NCBI GenBank assembly: GCA_003543635.1
Contig: DNAE01000080.1
Span: 1 to 22,331, forward strand
Source of the DNA: Clostridiales bacterium
Lineage (GTDB): Bacteria > Bacillota > Clostridia > Saccharofermentanales > Saccharofermentanaceae
Direction: 5' to 3'
Length of the DNA stretch: 22,331 bases
In this document: positions 1 through 6,706 of the stretch, piece after piece
Numbering within the stretch: the first letter of the stretch is position 1
Layout: each line of letters opens with the position of its first letter
The notes under the pieces: generated by a model
The model's input: only the letters and a program-made list of their open reading frames with translations
The model's database searches: none
What the model was told of the DNA's origin: nothing
Program-made: the position numbers and the translations under genes

Positions 1-278
1 ACGGGAAGGCCATGGGTATCCCAGCCTGCCTTAAAGGAGACTGCCTCGCCCTTCATGGAGTGGAATCTCGGGATGACATCCTTGATGACACGAGTCTTGA
101 TATGACCGATGTGCGGCTTTCCGTTGGCCGTCGGAGGTCCGTCGTAAAGGGTAAATGTGGGAGCTCCGTCCTTGGGATCCTTAAGGGACCTCTTGTAGAT
201 ATTGTTTTCCTTCCAGAAAGAGAGGATCTCCTTCTCCCTCTCCGTAAAGTTCATATCGGTCGATACTTTCTTATACAT
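1..278 (-). CDS. ileS: Isoleucyl-tRNA synthetase, N-terminal part (cut by left window edge)
   Basis: Class Ia aminoacyl-tRNA synthetase that charges tRNA-Ile with isoleucine in the cytoplasm. The 92 visible residues start [19 protein letters not shown] and contain the family signature [19 protein letters not shown], which includes the ATP-binding HIGH motif, and then WDTHGLP at the window edge. This order and spacing are typical of bacterial IleS N-termini and separate it from ValRS and LeuRS. The start at 278 follows the SD-like GGAAGGTGAG. The gene has its own promoter (314-343), so it can be transcribed independently of the HD-domain gene 69 bases upstream. I see no T-box leader, which many Firmicute ileS genes have, and there is no room for one. 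The rest of the gene lies outside the window. Confidence 0.95.
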   Translation of the reverse strand, partial: MYKKVSTDMNFTEREKEILSFWKENNIYKRSLKDPKDGAPTFTLYDGPPTANGKPHIGHIKTRVIKDVIPRFHSMKGEAVSFKAGWDTHGLP

Positions 279-313
279 AAATCGTCTCACCTTCCGAAAA
301 ATACTGACTGTTT

Positions 314-343
314 ATTATAATAATTAAAGAAGTTCAAAGTCAA
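314..343 (-). promoter_or_regulatory. Sigma-A-type promoter of ileS
   Basis: On the minus strand TTGACT (338-343), an 18-base spacer and TATAAT (314-319) lie just upstream of ileS. The -35 box is five bases beyond the stop codon of the preceding HD-domain gene. Predicted transcription would start near 307, giving a leader of about 30 bases before the ATG. Confidence 0.75.
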
Positions 344-347
344 GATT

Positions 348-941
348 TTACATCCTTGACTCGATAATGAACGCCGACTCCATATCCGCCGTGTGGATGG
401 CGCAGACCGCCGGAAAATGAGCCGCCGCCTTGGAGAACGGATCGTTGTTCCCGTCGCTTTCCCTTCCCATGTGGAATCTTATCATTGCATATTCCTCGGG
501 GGAGATCCTGATGCAGCTCTGGATTATGTAGCAGGACTTGTCGCCGTGACCTATGGGGAGCTTATCCTCGACACCCCATTCTTCCACCTCCTGCCATTGT
601 CCGTCGATCTTCTTGTTCCTCTTCTGGATCTTATAGAAATTCGCCTTACAGATATCGTGGAGCAGTGCGGTTATTATCACCGTGTCCTCCTTGATGTCGA
701 TGAGACCGCTATCGGTCTTTGCCTTAAGTCTCTCATAGACGTTGAGGGAATGCCTGGCAAGGCCTCCCCTGCAGTGGAGATGGTACTTCGTTGATGCGGG
801 AGCCGTGAAGAAATCCGTCTGCTCCAGCCAGGCCACCAGCTTATCTATCCCCTTCCTTTCCGTGGAAAGAAGGAGCGATATGATCCTCTCCCTGTTAGCC
901 TGTATTTCCTCTTCAGTAATGGTAAATGCGGATTCAGCCAT
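348..941 (-). CDS. HD-domain hydrolase (YhaM-like HD family), 197 aa
   Basis: Small cytoplasmic HD-superfamily metal-dependent phosphohydrolase. From the chosen start the metal-binding pattern is visible: RHSLNVYERL with His64, ALLHDICKANF with His95-Asp96, a GHGDKS segment with His132, FHMG with His157 and a late Asp186 in HTADMES. This resembles the HD domain of YhaM-like 3'-5' exoribonucleases, but no OB-fold is present, so the substrate (nucleotide or nucleic acid) cannot be named. A longer reading frame extends to 995. I chose ATG 941 because an AGGAGG lies at the right distance upstream and the extension would lie inside the neighbouring pseudouridine synthase. The gene overlaps the end of that synthase by 8 bases, indicating translational coupling. 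Confidence 0.85.
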   Translation of the reverse strand: MAESAFTITEEEIQANRERIISLLLSTERKGIDKLVAWLEQTDFFTAPASTKYHLHCRGGLARHSLNVYERLKAKTDSGLIDIKEDTVIITALLHDICKANFYKIQKRNKKIDGQWQEVEEWGVEDKLPIGHGDKSCYIIQSCIRISPEEYAMIRFHMGRESDGNNDPFSKAAAHFPAVCAIHTADMESAFIIESRM

Positions 942-1650
942 TCTTTTCCTCCTTGAACAGATCCCAGGGACTGTCGTCCTTGACGGGTATCTCAAATCTC
1001 AATCGTTCATGTGTGACCGGGTGTTCGAAGCCCAGCATATAGGACTGGAGGCATATGTTATGTCCGTCCCGGAAGAGCCTGTCCCCGTATTTCCTGTCGC
1101 CCAAAAGTGTATGTCCGGCATTGGACATCTGACATCTTATCTGATGAAACCTTCCCGTTTCAAGCCTGATATCCACCAGGGATACATCTTTTCCATTATA
1201 TGTCCCTTCAGCGGTCACCCGGTAATCCAGGATAGCCTTTTTATCGGCATTACAGCTGATGCCGTTCTTTATGACCGCCCTGAAGCCCTGATCTGTCTTG
1301 ACCTTGCGGATGATGTCCTCGAGCCGCCCTTCCTTTTCGGCGAAAAGTCCGCTGACCACCGCTCTGTACCTCTTGGAAGTCTTTCCCGATCTGATCTGCT
1401 CTGACAGCCTGGAAGCCGCCTTATCGGTCCTTGCAAAGACCATGACCCCCTCCACGTTCCGGTCGAGCCTGTGAACAAGCCCCAGATAGACATTTCCCGG
1501 CTTGTTATACTTCACCTTGAGATATTCCCGAAGCAGGCCGAGCATGTCGGGAGCATCAGTCCCGTCGGCCTGGGACAGGATCCCCGCGGGTTTTACCGCG
1601 ACTATCACATGGTTATCTTCGTAGATGATCTCCGGGGTCATCTGTGCCAT
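934..1650 (-). CDS. RluA-family rRNA/tRNA pseudouridine synthase, 238 aa
   Basis: Converts specific uridines in structured RNA to pseudouridine. The catalytic motif is HRLDRNVEGVMVFART (residues 60-75), with the nucleophilic Asp at about residue 63. The later segments KRYRAVVSG, LETGRFHQIRCQMS and HTLLGDRKYG are standard for the RluA family. There is no N-terminal S4 domain, so it is a short single-domain member like RluA/TruC; the RNA target cannot be deduced. Two starts are possible: ATG 1650, or ATG 1641 (MTPEIIYED), which forms an ATGA overlap with the stop of the upstream methyltransferase gene. Neither has a strong SD, so translation probably relies on coupling. The third gene of a packed minus-strand run. 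Confidence 0.9.
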   Translation of the reverse strand: MAQMTPEIIYEDNHVIVAVKPAGILSQADGTDAPDMLGLLREYLKVKYNKPGNVYLGLVHRLDRNVEGVMVFARTDKAASRLSEQIRSGKTSKRYRAVVSGLFAEKEGRLEDIIRKVKTDQGFRAVIKNGISCNADKKAILDYRVTAEGTYNGKDVSLVDIRLETGRFHQIRCQMSNAGHTLLGDRKYGDRLFRDGHNICLQSYMLGFEHPVTHERLRFEIPVKDDSPWDLFKEEKNG

Positions 1651-2522
1651 CTCGCAGTCTGACCGCAGGGCAACATGATACCCATATCCTTTACGGGGAG
1701 AGCCAGTTCATCCGTATCCACCCTGCCCTTGAACCTGGAAGCGACGGTGAGCTCCAGGACATTGCCCACGGCGGAGGCCTGAAGCTCCGTGGCGTAGGAA
1801 CTTATCACGAAGAACAGGGGATCGTCAGACAACAAAAGCGAGCAACGCTCCACGAATTCGTAAAGGGATCTTTCTATCTCCCAAAGCTCACCCGTGGGGC
1901 CCCTTCCGTACTTGGGCGGATCCATGATGATACCGTCGTACTTGCGTCCCCTTCTGATCTCCCTTTCCACGAACTTTCTGCAATCCTCGGCTATGAAGCG
2001 AACATAGGATCCCGAAAGTCCCGACAGCTCGATGTTCTCCTTGGCACGGCTTATCATACCCTTGGAGGAATCCACGTGCACCACCTCATGGGCACCGTGG
2101 GCCGCGGCGGCACAGGTAGCACCGCCCGTATAAGCGAAAAGGTTAAGGACCTTGATATCCTCCTTTCCTGATGCTGCCGCATCGGAAATGATCTTCCCGA
2201 AGAAATCCCAGTTGGCCGCCTGCTCCGGGAACAGTCCCGTGTGCTTGAAGGAAGTTGGTTCTATAATGAAACCCAGCTTTTTGCCCAGGGAATCATAGGA
2301 GATCTCCCACTTGGAGGGCATGGAACGGAGCTTGCTCCAGGATCCTCCCCCGGTGCTGCTCCTGTTATATACGGCATTGGGCGAATATCTGTCATCTTCC
2401 GGGAAGGGCCAGACCGCCTGGGGATCGGGACGAAGAAGGACCACGTCTCCCCATCTTTCCAGCTTTCTGCCGTCTCCTGCCAGGAGAACTTCAAAATCCT
2501 TCCATTTATCAGCTTTAAACAA
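1638..2522 (-). CDS. Class I SAM-dependent methyltransferase (COG1092/RlmI-like)
   Basis: Cytoplasmic S-adenosylmethionine-dependent methyltransferase, probably acting on RNA. The SAM-binding motif is LNLFAYTGGATCAAAA (about 126-140), followed by an acidic EDC at about 179-181 and a catalytic-type MDPPKYGRGP (about 200-209). An N-terminal beta-rich region (1-90) precedes the Rossmann core. This is the layout of COG1092 proteins related to RlmI/RlmK, but this 294-residue protein lacks the PUA domain seen in RlmI, so the substrate is uncertain. The start codon is TTG at 2522: the sequence GGGAGG lies five bases upstream and no in-frame ATG fits as well. It begins 10 bases after the lipoprotein stop and overlaps the next gene by 4 or 13 bases depending on that gene's start. 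Confidence 0.88.
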   Translation of the reverse strand: MFKADKWKDFEVLLAGDGRKLERWGDVVLLRPDPQAVWPFPEDDRYSPNAVYNRSSTGGGSWSKLRSMPSKWEISYDSLGKKLGFIIEPTSFKHTGLFPEQAANWDFFGKIISDAAASGKEDIKVLNLFAYTGGATCAAAAHGAHEVVHVDSSKGMISRAKENIELSGLSGSYVRFIAEDCRKFVEREIRRGRKYDGIIMDPPKYGRGPTGELWEIERSLYEFVERCSLLLSDDPLFFVISSYATELQASAVGNVLELTVASRFKGRVDTDELALPVKDMGIMLPCGQTARWHR

Positions 2523-2532
2523 TGCAGCCTCC

Positions 2533-3414
2533 CTAGTTAACGTTCGCCGTAGCCGAACTTGCTATTATCTGGTCACCGTATCTTAATTCCACCTCGTAGG
2601 ATCCCGCCGGGAAATCCCCGCCGCCTTGGGACTCGAAATCAAACATGGCGGAAACATCACCGTTCAACGTGACTTCCCTTGTATCAACGACGTCTCCGTC
2701 CTTCAGAAGGTCAGCTTCAAAGGTCATGCTCATGGGTCTGTTGAAATAGAATACAGCCTGGAGAACGGATACTGACGTAAATAACGTATTGGAAGCGGGA
2801 TTGCCCGTGAGGTAGTCATACCATACGGAATCCACGTAGACCGACTCAACGAACGCTTCGTTTATGTTGATGGGATTACCCTCTTCGTCCAGTACGCAGA
2901 AAGAGGAATAGCCGTCGAAGAATGCCTTCTCCAACTCTTTCATATCCTCGATCTTCCAGTTGCGCTCGTCATCCCTCTTAAGTGTGAAGCTCAGGGATCT
3001 GTCGGATGCCTCTCCTGACCTTATATAGTCTTCGATCTCCTCCGTCGTGCCCACGAGAAGTCCGTCCGAAGATACGGTATAGACATCCCGGAATACGACT
3101 ATGGCAGTAGCCTTAGTCCTCTTGTCGTTCAATTTGATGCTGTCGATCTCGTAGGAATAATCCGAGAACACGTCAAGGGCAATCTCCTTCTGCTCATCCG
3201 TAAGGGCAGAGATGTAACCTTCATCCACATTGTTTTCTTCCAGAAACGACACGGGATCCGATACGAACGAGTCCATCTGAGCCGTTACCTCATCCGTCAC
3301 CTTCTCCTTAACTACCTTGCGAAGATAGTCCGAACACCCCGAAGACATTATCGATACGGCTAATACGAGGGTCGCCGCAACTGATCTCTTGAAGATATCC
3401 GTTTTTCTTATCAT
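2533..3414 (-). CDS. Putative lipoprotein A, module-sharing family, 293 aa
   Basis: Unknown function; predicted membrane-anchored lipoprotein on the outer face of the cell. The N-terminus MIRKTDIFKR is basic, followed by a hydrophobic stretch and a lipobox-like MSSGC with the acylated Cys at residue 27. Residues 28-165 form a charged helical or mixed region (DEVTAQMDSF, LTDEQKEIALDVF). The C-terminal part (about 193-293) has VDSVWYDYLTG, then beta-strand-like segments, and ends FPAGSYEVELRYGDQIIASS. This ending parallels the endings of the two neighbouring lipoproteins, so I treat it as a divergent copy of the same module. A GGAGG lies eight bases before ATG 3414. It is separated from lipoprotein B by a strong terminator and is followed by the methyltransferase gene, so it belongs to a different transcript. 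Confidence 0.8.
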   Translation of the reverse strand: MIRKTDIFKRSVAATLVLAVSIMSSGCSDYLRKVVKEKVTDEVTAQMDSFVSDPVSFLEENNVDEGYISALTDEQKEIALDVFSDYSYEIDSIKLNDKRTKATAIVVFRDVYTVSSDGLLVGTTEEIEDYIRSGEASDRSLSFTLKRDDERNWKIEDMKELEKAFFDGYSSFCVLDEEGNPININEAFVESVYVDSVWYDYLTGNPASNTLFTSVSVLQAVFYFNRPMSMTFEADLLKDGDVVDTREVTLNGDVSAMFDFESQGGGDFPAGSYEVELRYGDQIIASSATANVN

Positions 3415-3444
3415 TTACCGTTCCTCCGTTCATATACAACGGTA

Positions 3445-3450
3445 ATTATA
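3445..3450 (-). promoter_or_regulatory. Possible -10 box of lipoprotein A transcript
   Basis: TATAAT on the minus strand, 30 bases before the start codon at 3414. The hexamer 17 bases further upstream is only TGGTTT, inside the end of the terminator. The promoter is therefore weak or needs an activator, or the gene depends on read-through from the lipoprotein B operon. Confidence 0.35.
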
Positions 3451-3464
3451 TTATTTTCACGAAC

Positions 3465-3499
3465 AAAAAACCACCGCCCCGGATGAACCGGAGCGGCGG
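3465..3499 (-). terminator. Rho-independent terminator of the lipoprotein C-B operon
   Basis: On the minus strand a 12-base-pair GC-rich stem (3488-3499 with 3471-3482, two G-U pairs, loop TTCAT) is followed by TTTTTTG. It lies 30 bases after the stop of lipoprotein B. Confidence 0.9.
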
Positions 3500-3528
3500 A
3501 ATGCTTAGCAATTACAAGAAAGCTGTCA

Positions 3529-4419
3529 TCAATCCATTGTATTTTCTACTACACAGCTGTTTTCTGCAATAACGTTACCATTGAGGTCGTAGAAAACGAT
3601 GCGGTACGTATCTGCAGGCATATACCACCAGCTGGAATCATAGTTGGGAAGATCGCTTGCATAGAAGTATGCCTCGATGTAGGCACCGGAATCGGTCTTA
3701 TCGGGGCTTGTGTAAACAAGGTTAGTACCGCCGTTGTTATATACTTCATAGTAGAACTCCCAAGTTATGTCGTAGCTCTGGCCTTCAGCTGTGGGTATGA
3801 TATCGAGCTCGATATCGGAAGTATCAGTGTAATGGCCCTCGTCATCATCCCACCACCATTCAGTGTGATCCACCAGGGATACAAGAGAAGATGAGAAGGG
3901 GAAATCGACGTCTGCGAGTTCCTGATAGAAGTCCTCTGCAAAATCATCGGGATTCGTGATGACCCACTCGTCCTTCTTGTTGAGGGAGAACTCAAGGGTG
4001 ATCTCCATCTCGATCTTGTCCTCTGAATCGTCGAGAAGGTCTTCAAACTCATCCACATCCTCGGGCTCCTCATCAAGGGCTGCCTCATAATCGGGAAGTG
4101 AGATGGTGTAAGTAACCTTACCCTTCTTATCCTTTGTCTTACACTCGGGCTTACCTGCCTCGAATGTGGCCCTGGAAATGATGGCATCAACGGGCTCATT
4201 CTCAGCGGCATAAGCGGAGAGCGCCTCATCAGCATCGTCCTCGTCATCGCAAAGGTCGATCATGTCCTCGATCCCCCTCTCGAGAGCGGCCTCAAGGAAC
4301 TCGTCGCCGACCTTGATGCAATTCTCTCCGGCCTTGTCGAAGAGAGAGCATCCTGCTGCACTTGCAACTACTGAGAGTGCAAGGAGAGCGGACATTGTCA
4401 TCTTAACTGTCTTTTTCAT
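3529..4419 (-). CDS. Putative lipoprotein B, module-sharing family, 296 aa
   Basis: Unknown function; predicted lipoprotein. MKKTVKMTMS plus a hydrophobic stretch leads to a VASAAGC lipobox with Cys24. Residues 25-175 are very acidic and helical (DKAGENCIKVGDEFLEAALE), ending in KKDEWVITNPDDF, the pattern of the NTF2-like/DUF4878-type domains found in many Firmicute lipoproteins. Residues about 187-296 form the shared module: TEWWWDDDEGHYTDTSDIEL, a FYYEVYNNGG strand, a YASDLPNYDSSWW segment, and MPADTYRIVFYDLNGNVIA near the end. Start ATG 4419 has AAGGAG seven bases upstream. It lies 26 bases downstream of lipoprotein C, so the two are cotranscribed; the terminator follows. Confidence 0.85.
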   Translation of the reverse strand: MKKTVKMTMSALLALSVVASAAGCSLFDKAGENCIKVGDEFLEAALERGIEDMIDLCDDEDDADEALSAYAAENEPVDAIISRATFEAGKPECKTKDKKGKVTYTISLPDYEAALDEEPEDVDEFEDLLDDSEDKIEMEITLEFSLNKKDEWVITNPDDFAEDFYQELADVDFPFSSSLVSLVDHTEWWWDDDEGHYTDTSDIELDIIPTAEGQSYDITWEFYYEVYNNGGTNLVYTSPDKTDSGAYIEAYFYASDLPNYDSSWWYMPADTYRIVFYDLNGNVIAENSCVVENTMD

Positions 4420-4445
4420 AACATAACTCCTTTTAAATTAATTAA

Positions 4446-5849
4446 TTATTCAACATTTATTGTTGCAGCCATGAGCATCGTAGAATGGGAAGCATCATAA
4501 ATGAGAAGCAGGTAGGAACCCGCAGGAGAAGGTGCAGCGAGGTCGTAATCGATGTCATAGTAAGCAGCATTAGAATATACGGTGGGAGCGATGGTGTTAG
4601 AGAAATCAGCGGTGGTTCCGATATCATCGAACATTCCGTCTGCACTGTAGTAGTACTCGAAGTAAATGGTGTCGGTCAAAGAAGGATCTACCTCAATGGA
4701 GTAAGCAATAGTCTCGACACTCGTATTATATCCGATGGCACCGTAGGAATCGACGATGGACCAGGATCCGCTGGAGTAATCCCACCAACCTGCGGAAAGA
4801 GAACCGTCTTCCTTTCTGAGGATGTTATCCACGAAGGTCTGATCGAAGTAGACCGTGCTGTCATTATCGTCTGTTTCAACGATGTCCATATCACCGGATA
4901 AGATAACATCATCGGGATCGGATACGGGATCGGATGCGGCGGGAACTTCTGTGGCAGCAGCCGTCTCTACGGCAGTTACGGTAACGGTAGCCGTATCGGA
5001 AGCAAGCTCATTACCGTTCTCATCGTAGAATGTGATCTTATAAGAACCTGCAGGGAGGCACCAGTTATCGTCAAGGACCGCACCCTCGTCAGAACCGTAG
5101 ATACCCCAATTCTCTCCGCTCTCACTTGTGTAGACAAGCTCACCATTGTACTCAACGGTATAGTAAATACCGGAATAGTCAACGGTATAGTCGTTGAAGT
5201 TCAGGTCAAGCTCGATGGATGAAGTATTCGTATAATTACCCTCATCATCTTCAGCCCACCACCACTCGGTACCGGAGATGGCACCGGCAAGGTCAACGGG
5301 GAACTCATACGTCTCGAAATAGAAATCGTAGACATCAGCAAGATCGTCTGTGTTGTTTACAAGCCACTCCTCGTCAACAAGCTCGAAGTCAGCCTTGAAC
5401 TCGTAATCCTTTGTGGCATCGGAGCTTTCGATGGCATCGATGAAAGTCTCGGGATCCACCATGACTTCGTCATCCTCCATGAGAGCCTCATAGTCAACAA
5501 GAGTAAAGACGATGGTAACCTCACCCTCGCCGTCCTTTGTGGATGCTTCAAGGGACTCCTCGTCGATCTCGTATGTCATCGTACCGAGGATGGCATTTAC
5601 GATGTCCTCGTCATAATCTGTAAAGAAGAGATCTCCGCCAAGCGTCGTATCAATGGCTTCAGCCGTATCATCGTCGAGATCATTGGAAAGATCCTTGATT
5701 GCTTTAGCGTCAGCATCGCATACTGCCTTTGCATATTCGTCAGCTGCTTCCATAACCTGCTCGCCCGCCTTATCGGCACAGGAAGCGAGGCTGAGAGCAA
5801 CGGAAGAAGCAACAACTGCTGATACAAGCTTCTTAGTTACGTTTTTCAT
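4446..5849 (-). CDS. Putative lipoprotein C with two copies of the shared module, 467 aa
   Basis: Unknown function; first gene of the lipoprotein operon. A signal of MKNVTKKLVSAVVASSVALS leads to the lipobox LASC (Cys24). Residues 25-185 resemble the N-terminal half of lipoprotein B (DKAGEQVMEAADEYAKAV, then EEWLVNNTDDLADVYDFY). Module 1 (about 194-292) reads TEWWWAEDDEGNYTNTSSIEL, then VEYNGELVYTS and CLPAGSYKITFYDENGNELA. An Ala/Thr/Pro/Asp linker (292-330) leads to module 2 (about 354-467) with AGWWDYSSGSW, a YFEYYYSADG strand and a SPAGSYLLLIYDAS ending. AAGGAG precedes ATG 5849. The protein is strongly acidic and has few Arg or Lys after the signal, as expected for an extracytoplasmic protein. 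It is transcribed divergently from a two-component system, which may control it. Confidence 0.85.
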   Translation of the reverse strand: MKNVTKKLVSAVVASSVALSLASCADKAGEQVMEAADEYAKAVCDADAKAIKDLSNDLDDDTAEAIDTTLGGDLFFTDYDEDIVNAILGTMTYEIDEESLEASTKDGEGEVTIVFTLVDYEALMEDDEVMVDPETFIDAIESSDATKDYEFKADFELVDEEWLVNNTDDLADVYDFYFETYEFPVDLAGAISGTEWWWAEDDEGNYTNTSSIELDLNFNDYTVDYSGIYYTVEYNGELVYTSESGENWGIYGSDEGAVLDDNWCLPAGSYKITFYDENGNELASDTATVTVTAVETAAATEVPAASDPVSDPDDVILSGDMDIVETDDNDSTVYFDQTFVDNILRKEDGSLSAGWWDYSSGSWSIVDSYGAIGYNTSVETIAYSIEVDPSLTDTIYFEYYYSADGMFDDIGTTADFSNTIAPTVYSNAAYYDIDYDLAAPSPAGSYLLLIYDASHSTMLMAATINVE

Positions 5850-5878
5850 TATCGTTCTCCTTATTCAAAGAAATTAGC

Positions 5879-5894
5879 ACATAAGCGCGTATGT
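5879..5894. promoter_or_regulatory. Palindrome over predicted transcription start; candidate operator
   Basis: ACATAAGCGCGTATGT pairs with its reverse complement at 7 of 8 positions. It abuts the downstream edge of the lipoprotein C -10 box, so it would cover the transcription start (near 5888). This is a classic repressor position. The binding protein is unknown. Confidence 0.45.
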
Positions 5895-5923
5895 ATTATA
5901 CACCCAGCAAAATTAAGATACAA
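5895..5923 (-). promoter_or_regulatory. Promoter of the lipoprotein C-B operon
   Basis: On the minus strand TTGTAT (5918-5923), a 17-base spacer and TATAAT (5895-5900). The leader to ATG 5849 is about 40 bases and contains AAGGAGA. Confidence 0.7.
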
Positions 5924-5970
5924 ATTATAAAAATTCCTCATTTATGTCACAATTCGGACAAGATTTATTA

Positions 5971-5976
5971 TATAAT
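5971..5976 (+). promoter_or_regulatory. -10 box of the two-component operon
   Basis: TATAAT lies 40 bases before the start codon at 6017. No good -35 box is seen at 16-18 bases upstream (CACAAT or TCACAA). This suggests a weak or activator-dependent promoter, possibly autoregulated by the response regulator. Confidence 0.5.
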
Positions 5977-6016
5977 GGAATGGATTTTGTTTAACCATCG
6001 ATCAAGGAGAATAGAA

Positions 6017-6706
6017 ATGTCACAGATCCCTCATATCCTCATTTGTGATGACGACCCGATCGTTCATGAATCACTGCGCCTCTATATAGAGAATGAGCAC
6101 TATTCCCACTCCGACGCCTACGACGGCGCCGAGTCATTACGGAAAGTTGAAGAAGACAAGCCGGATCTTATCCTTCTCGATGTTATGATGCCCGAGATGA
6201 GCGGTCTCGACGTATGCCGCGAGATAAGGAAGAACCATCAGACCCCCATCATCATCCTCACCGCTAAGGGTGAGGAGATCGACAGAGTCCTCGGTCTGGA
6301 ACTGGGCGCGGACGACTATATAGTCAAGCCCTTCTCCCCCAGGGAAGTTATCGCCAGGATCAAGGCGGTCCTTCGAAGGACCGGTGAACCCGCGGAATCC
6401 TCCGCAGTCTTAAGATTCGACGGACTCGAGATCAATATGGACAACTATACCGTTAAATCCAAGGGTGAGGTCATTCCCTTCACCCCCAAGGAAGTTGAGA
6501 TACTCCACCTCCTGGCCTCCCATCCGGGTCAGGTAATGGGAAGGGATCAGATCCTGGGCCTCGTATGGGGCAACGACTATTCGGGAGATCCCCGTACGGT
6601 GGACACCCACATCAAGAGGATCAGACAGAAGATATCATTCCCCGGCGCCTCCTGGAGCATCCAGACAGTCTACAGCGTAGGATATAAGTTTGAGGTTACG
6701 GGATGA
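6017..6706 (+). CDS. OmpR/PhoB-family response regulator, 229 aa
   Basis: Cytoplasmic DNA-binding partner of the sensor kinase encoded next. The receiver domain (about 5-120) shows the acidic pocket ICDDDP, the phospho-acceptor Asp55 in LLDVMMPEMSG, Thr82 in LTAKGEE and Lys104 in YIVKPFSPRE. The winged-helix domain (about 130-229) has FTPKEVEILHLLASHPGQV, a recognition helix around RTVDTHIKRIRQKI and the VYSVGYKF wing. I chose ATG 6017 because AAGGAGA lies six bases upstream. The open frame begins at 5891, but the extra 42 residues have no receiver homology and would cover the promoter. The stop overlaps the kinase start as ATGA, so the pair is translationally coupled. The targets may include the divergent lipoprotein operon; that is inference from position. 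Confidence 0.93.
   Translation: MSQIPHILICDDDPIVHESLRLYIENEHYSHSDAYDGAESLRKVEEDKPDLILLDVMMPEMSGLDVCREIRKNHQTPIIILTAKGEEIDRVLGLELGADDYIVKPFSPREVIARIKAVLRRTGEPAESSAVLRFDGLEINMDNYTVKSKGEVIPFTPKEVEILHLLASHPGQVMGRDQILGLVWGNDYSGDPRTVDTHIKRIRQKISFPGASWSIQTVYSVGYKFEVTG

Noticed and set aside
279..347. T-box leader upstream of ileS
   Set aside because: Only 69 bases separate the genes, the promoter occupies much of that space, and no T-box sequence or terminator hairpin is present.
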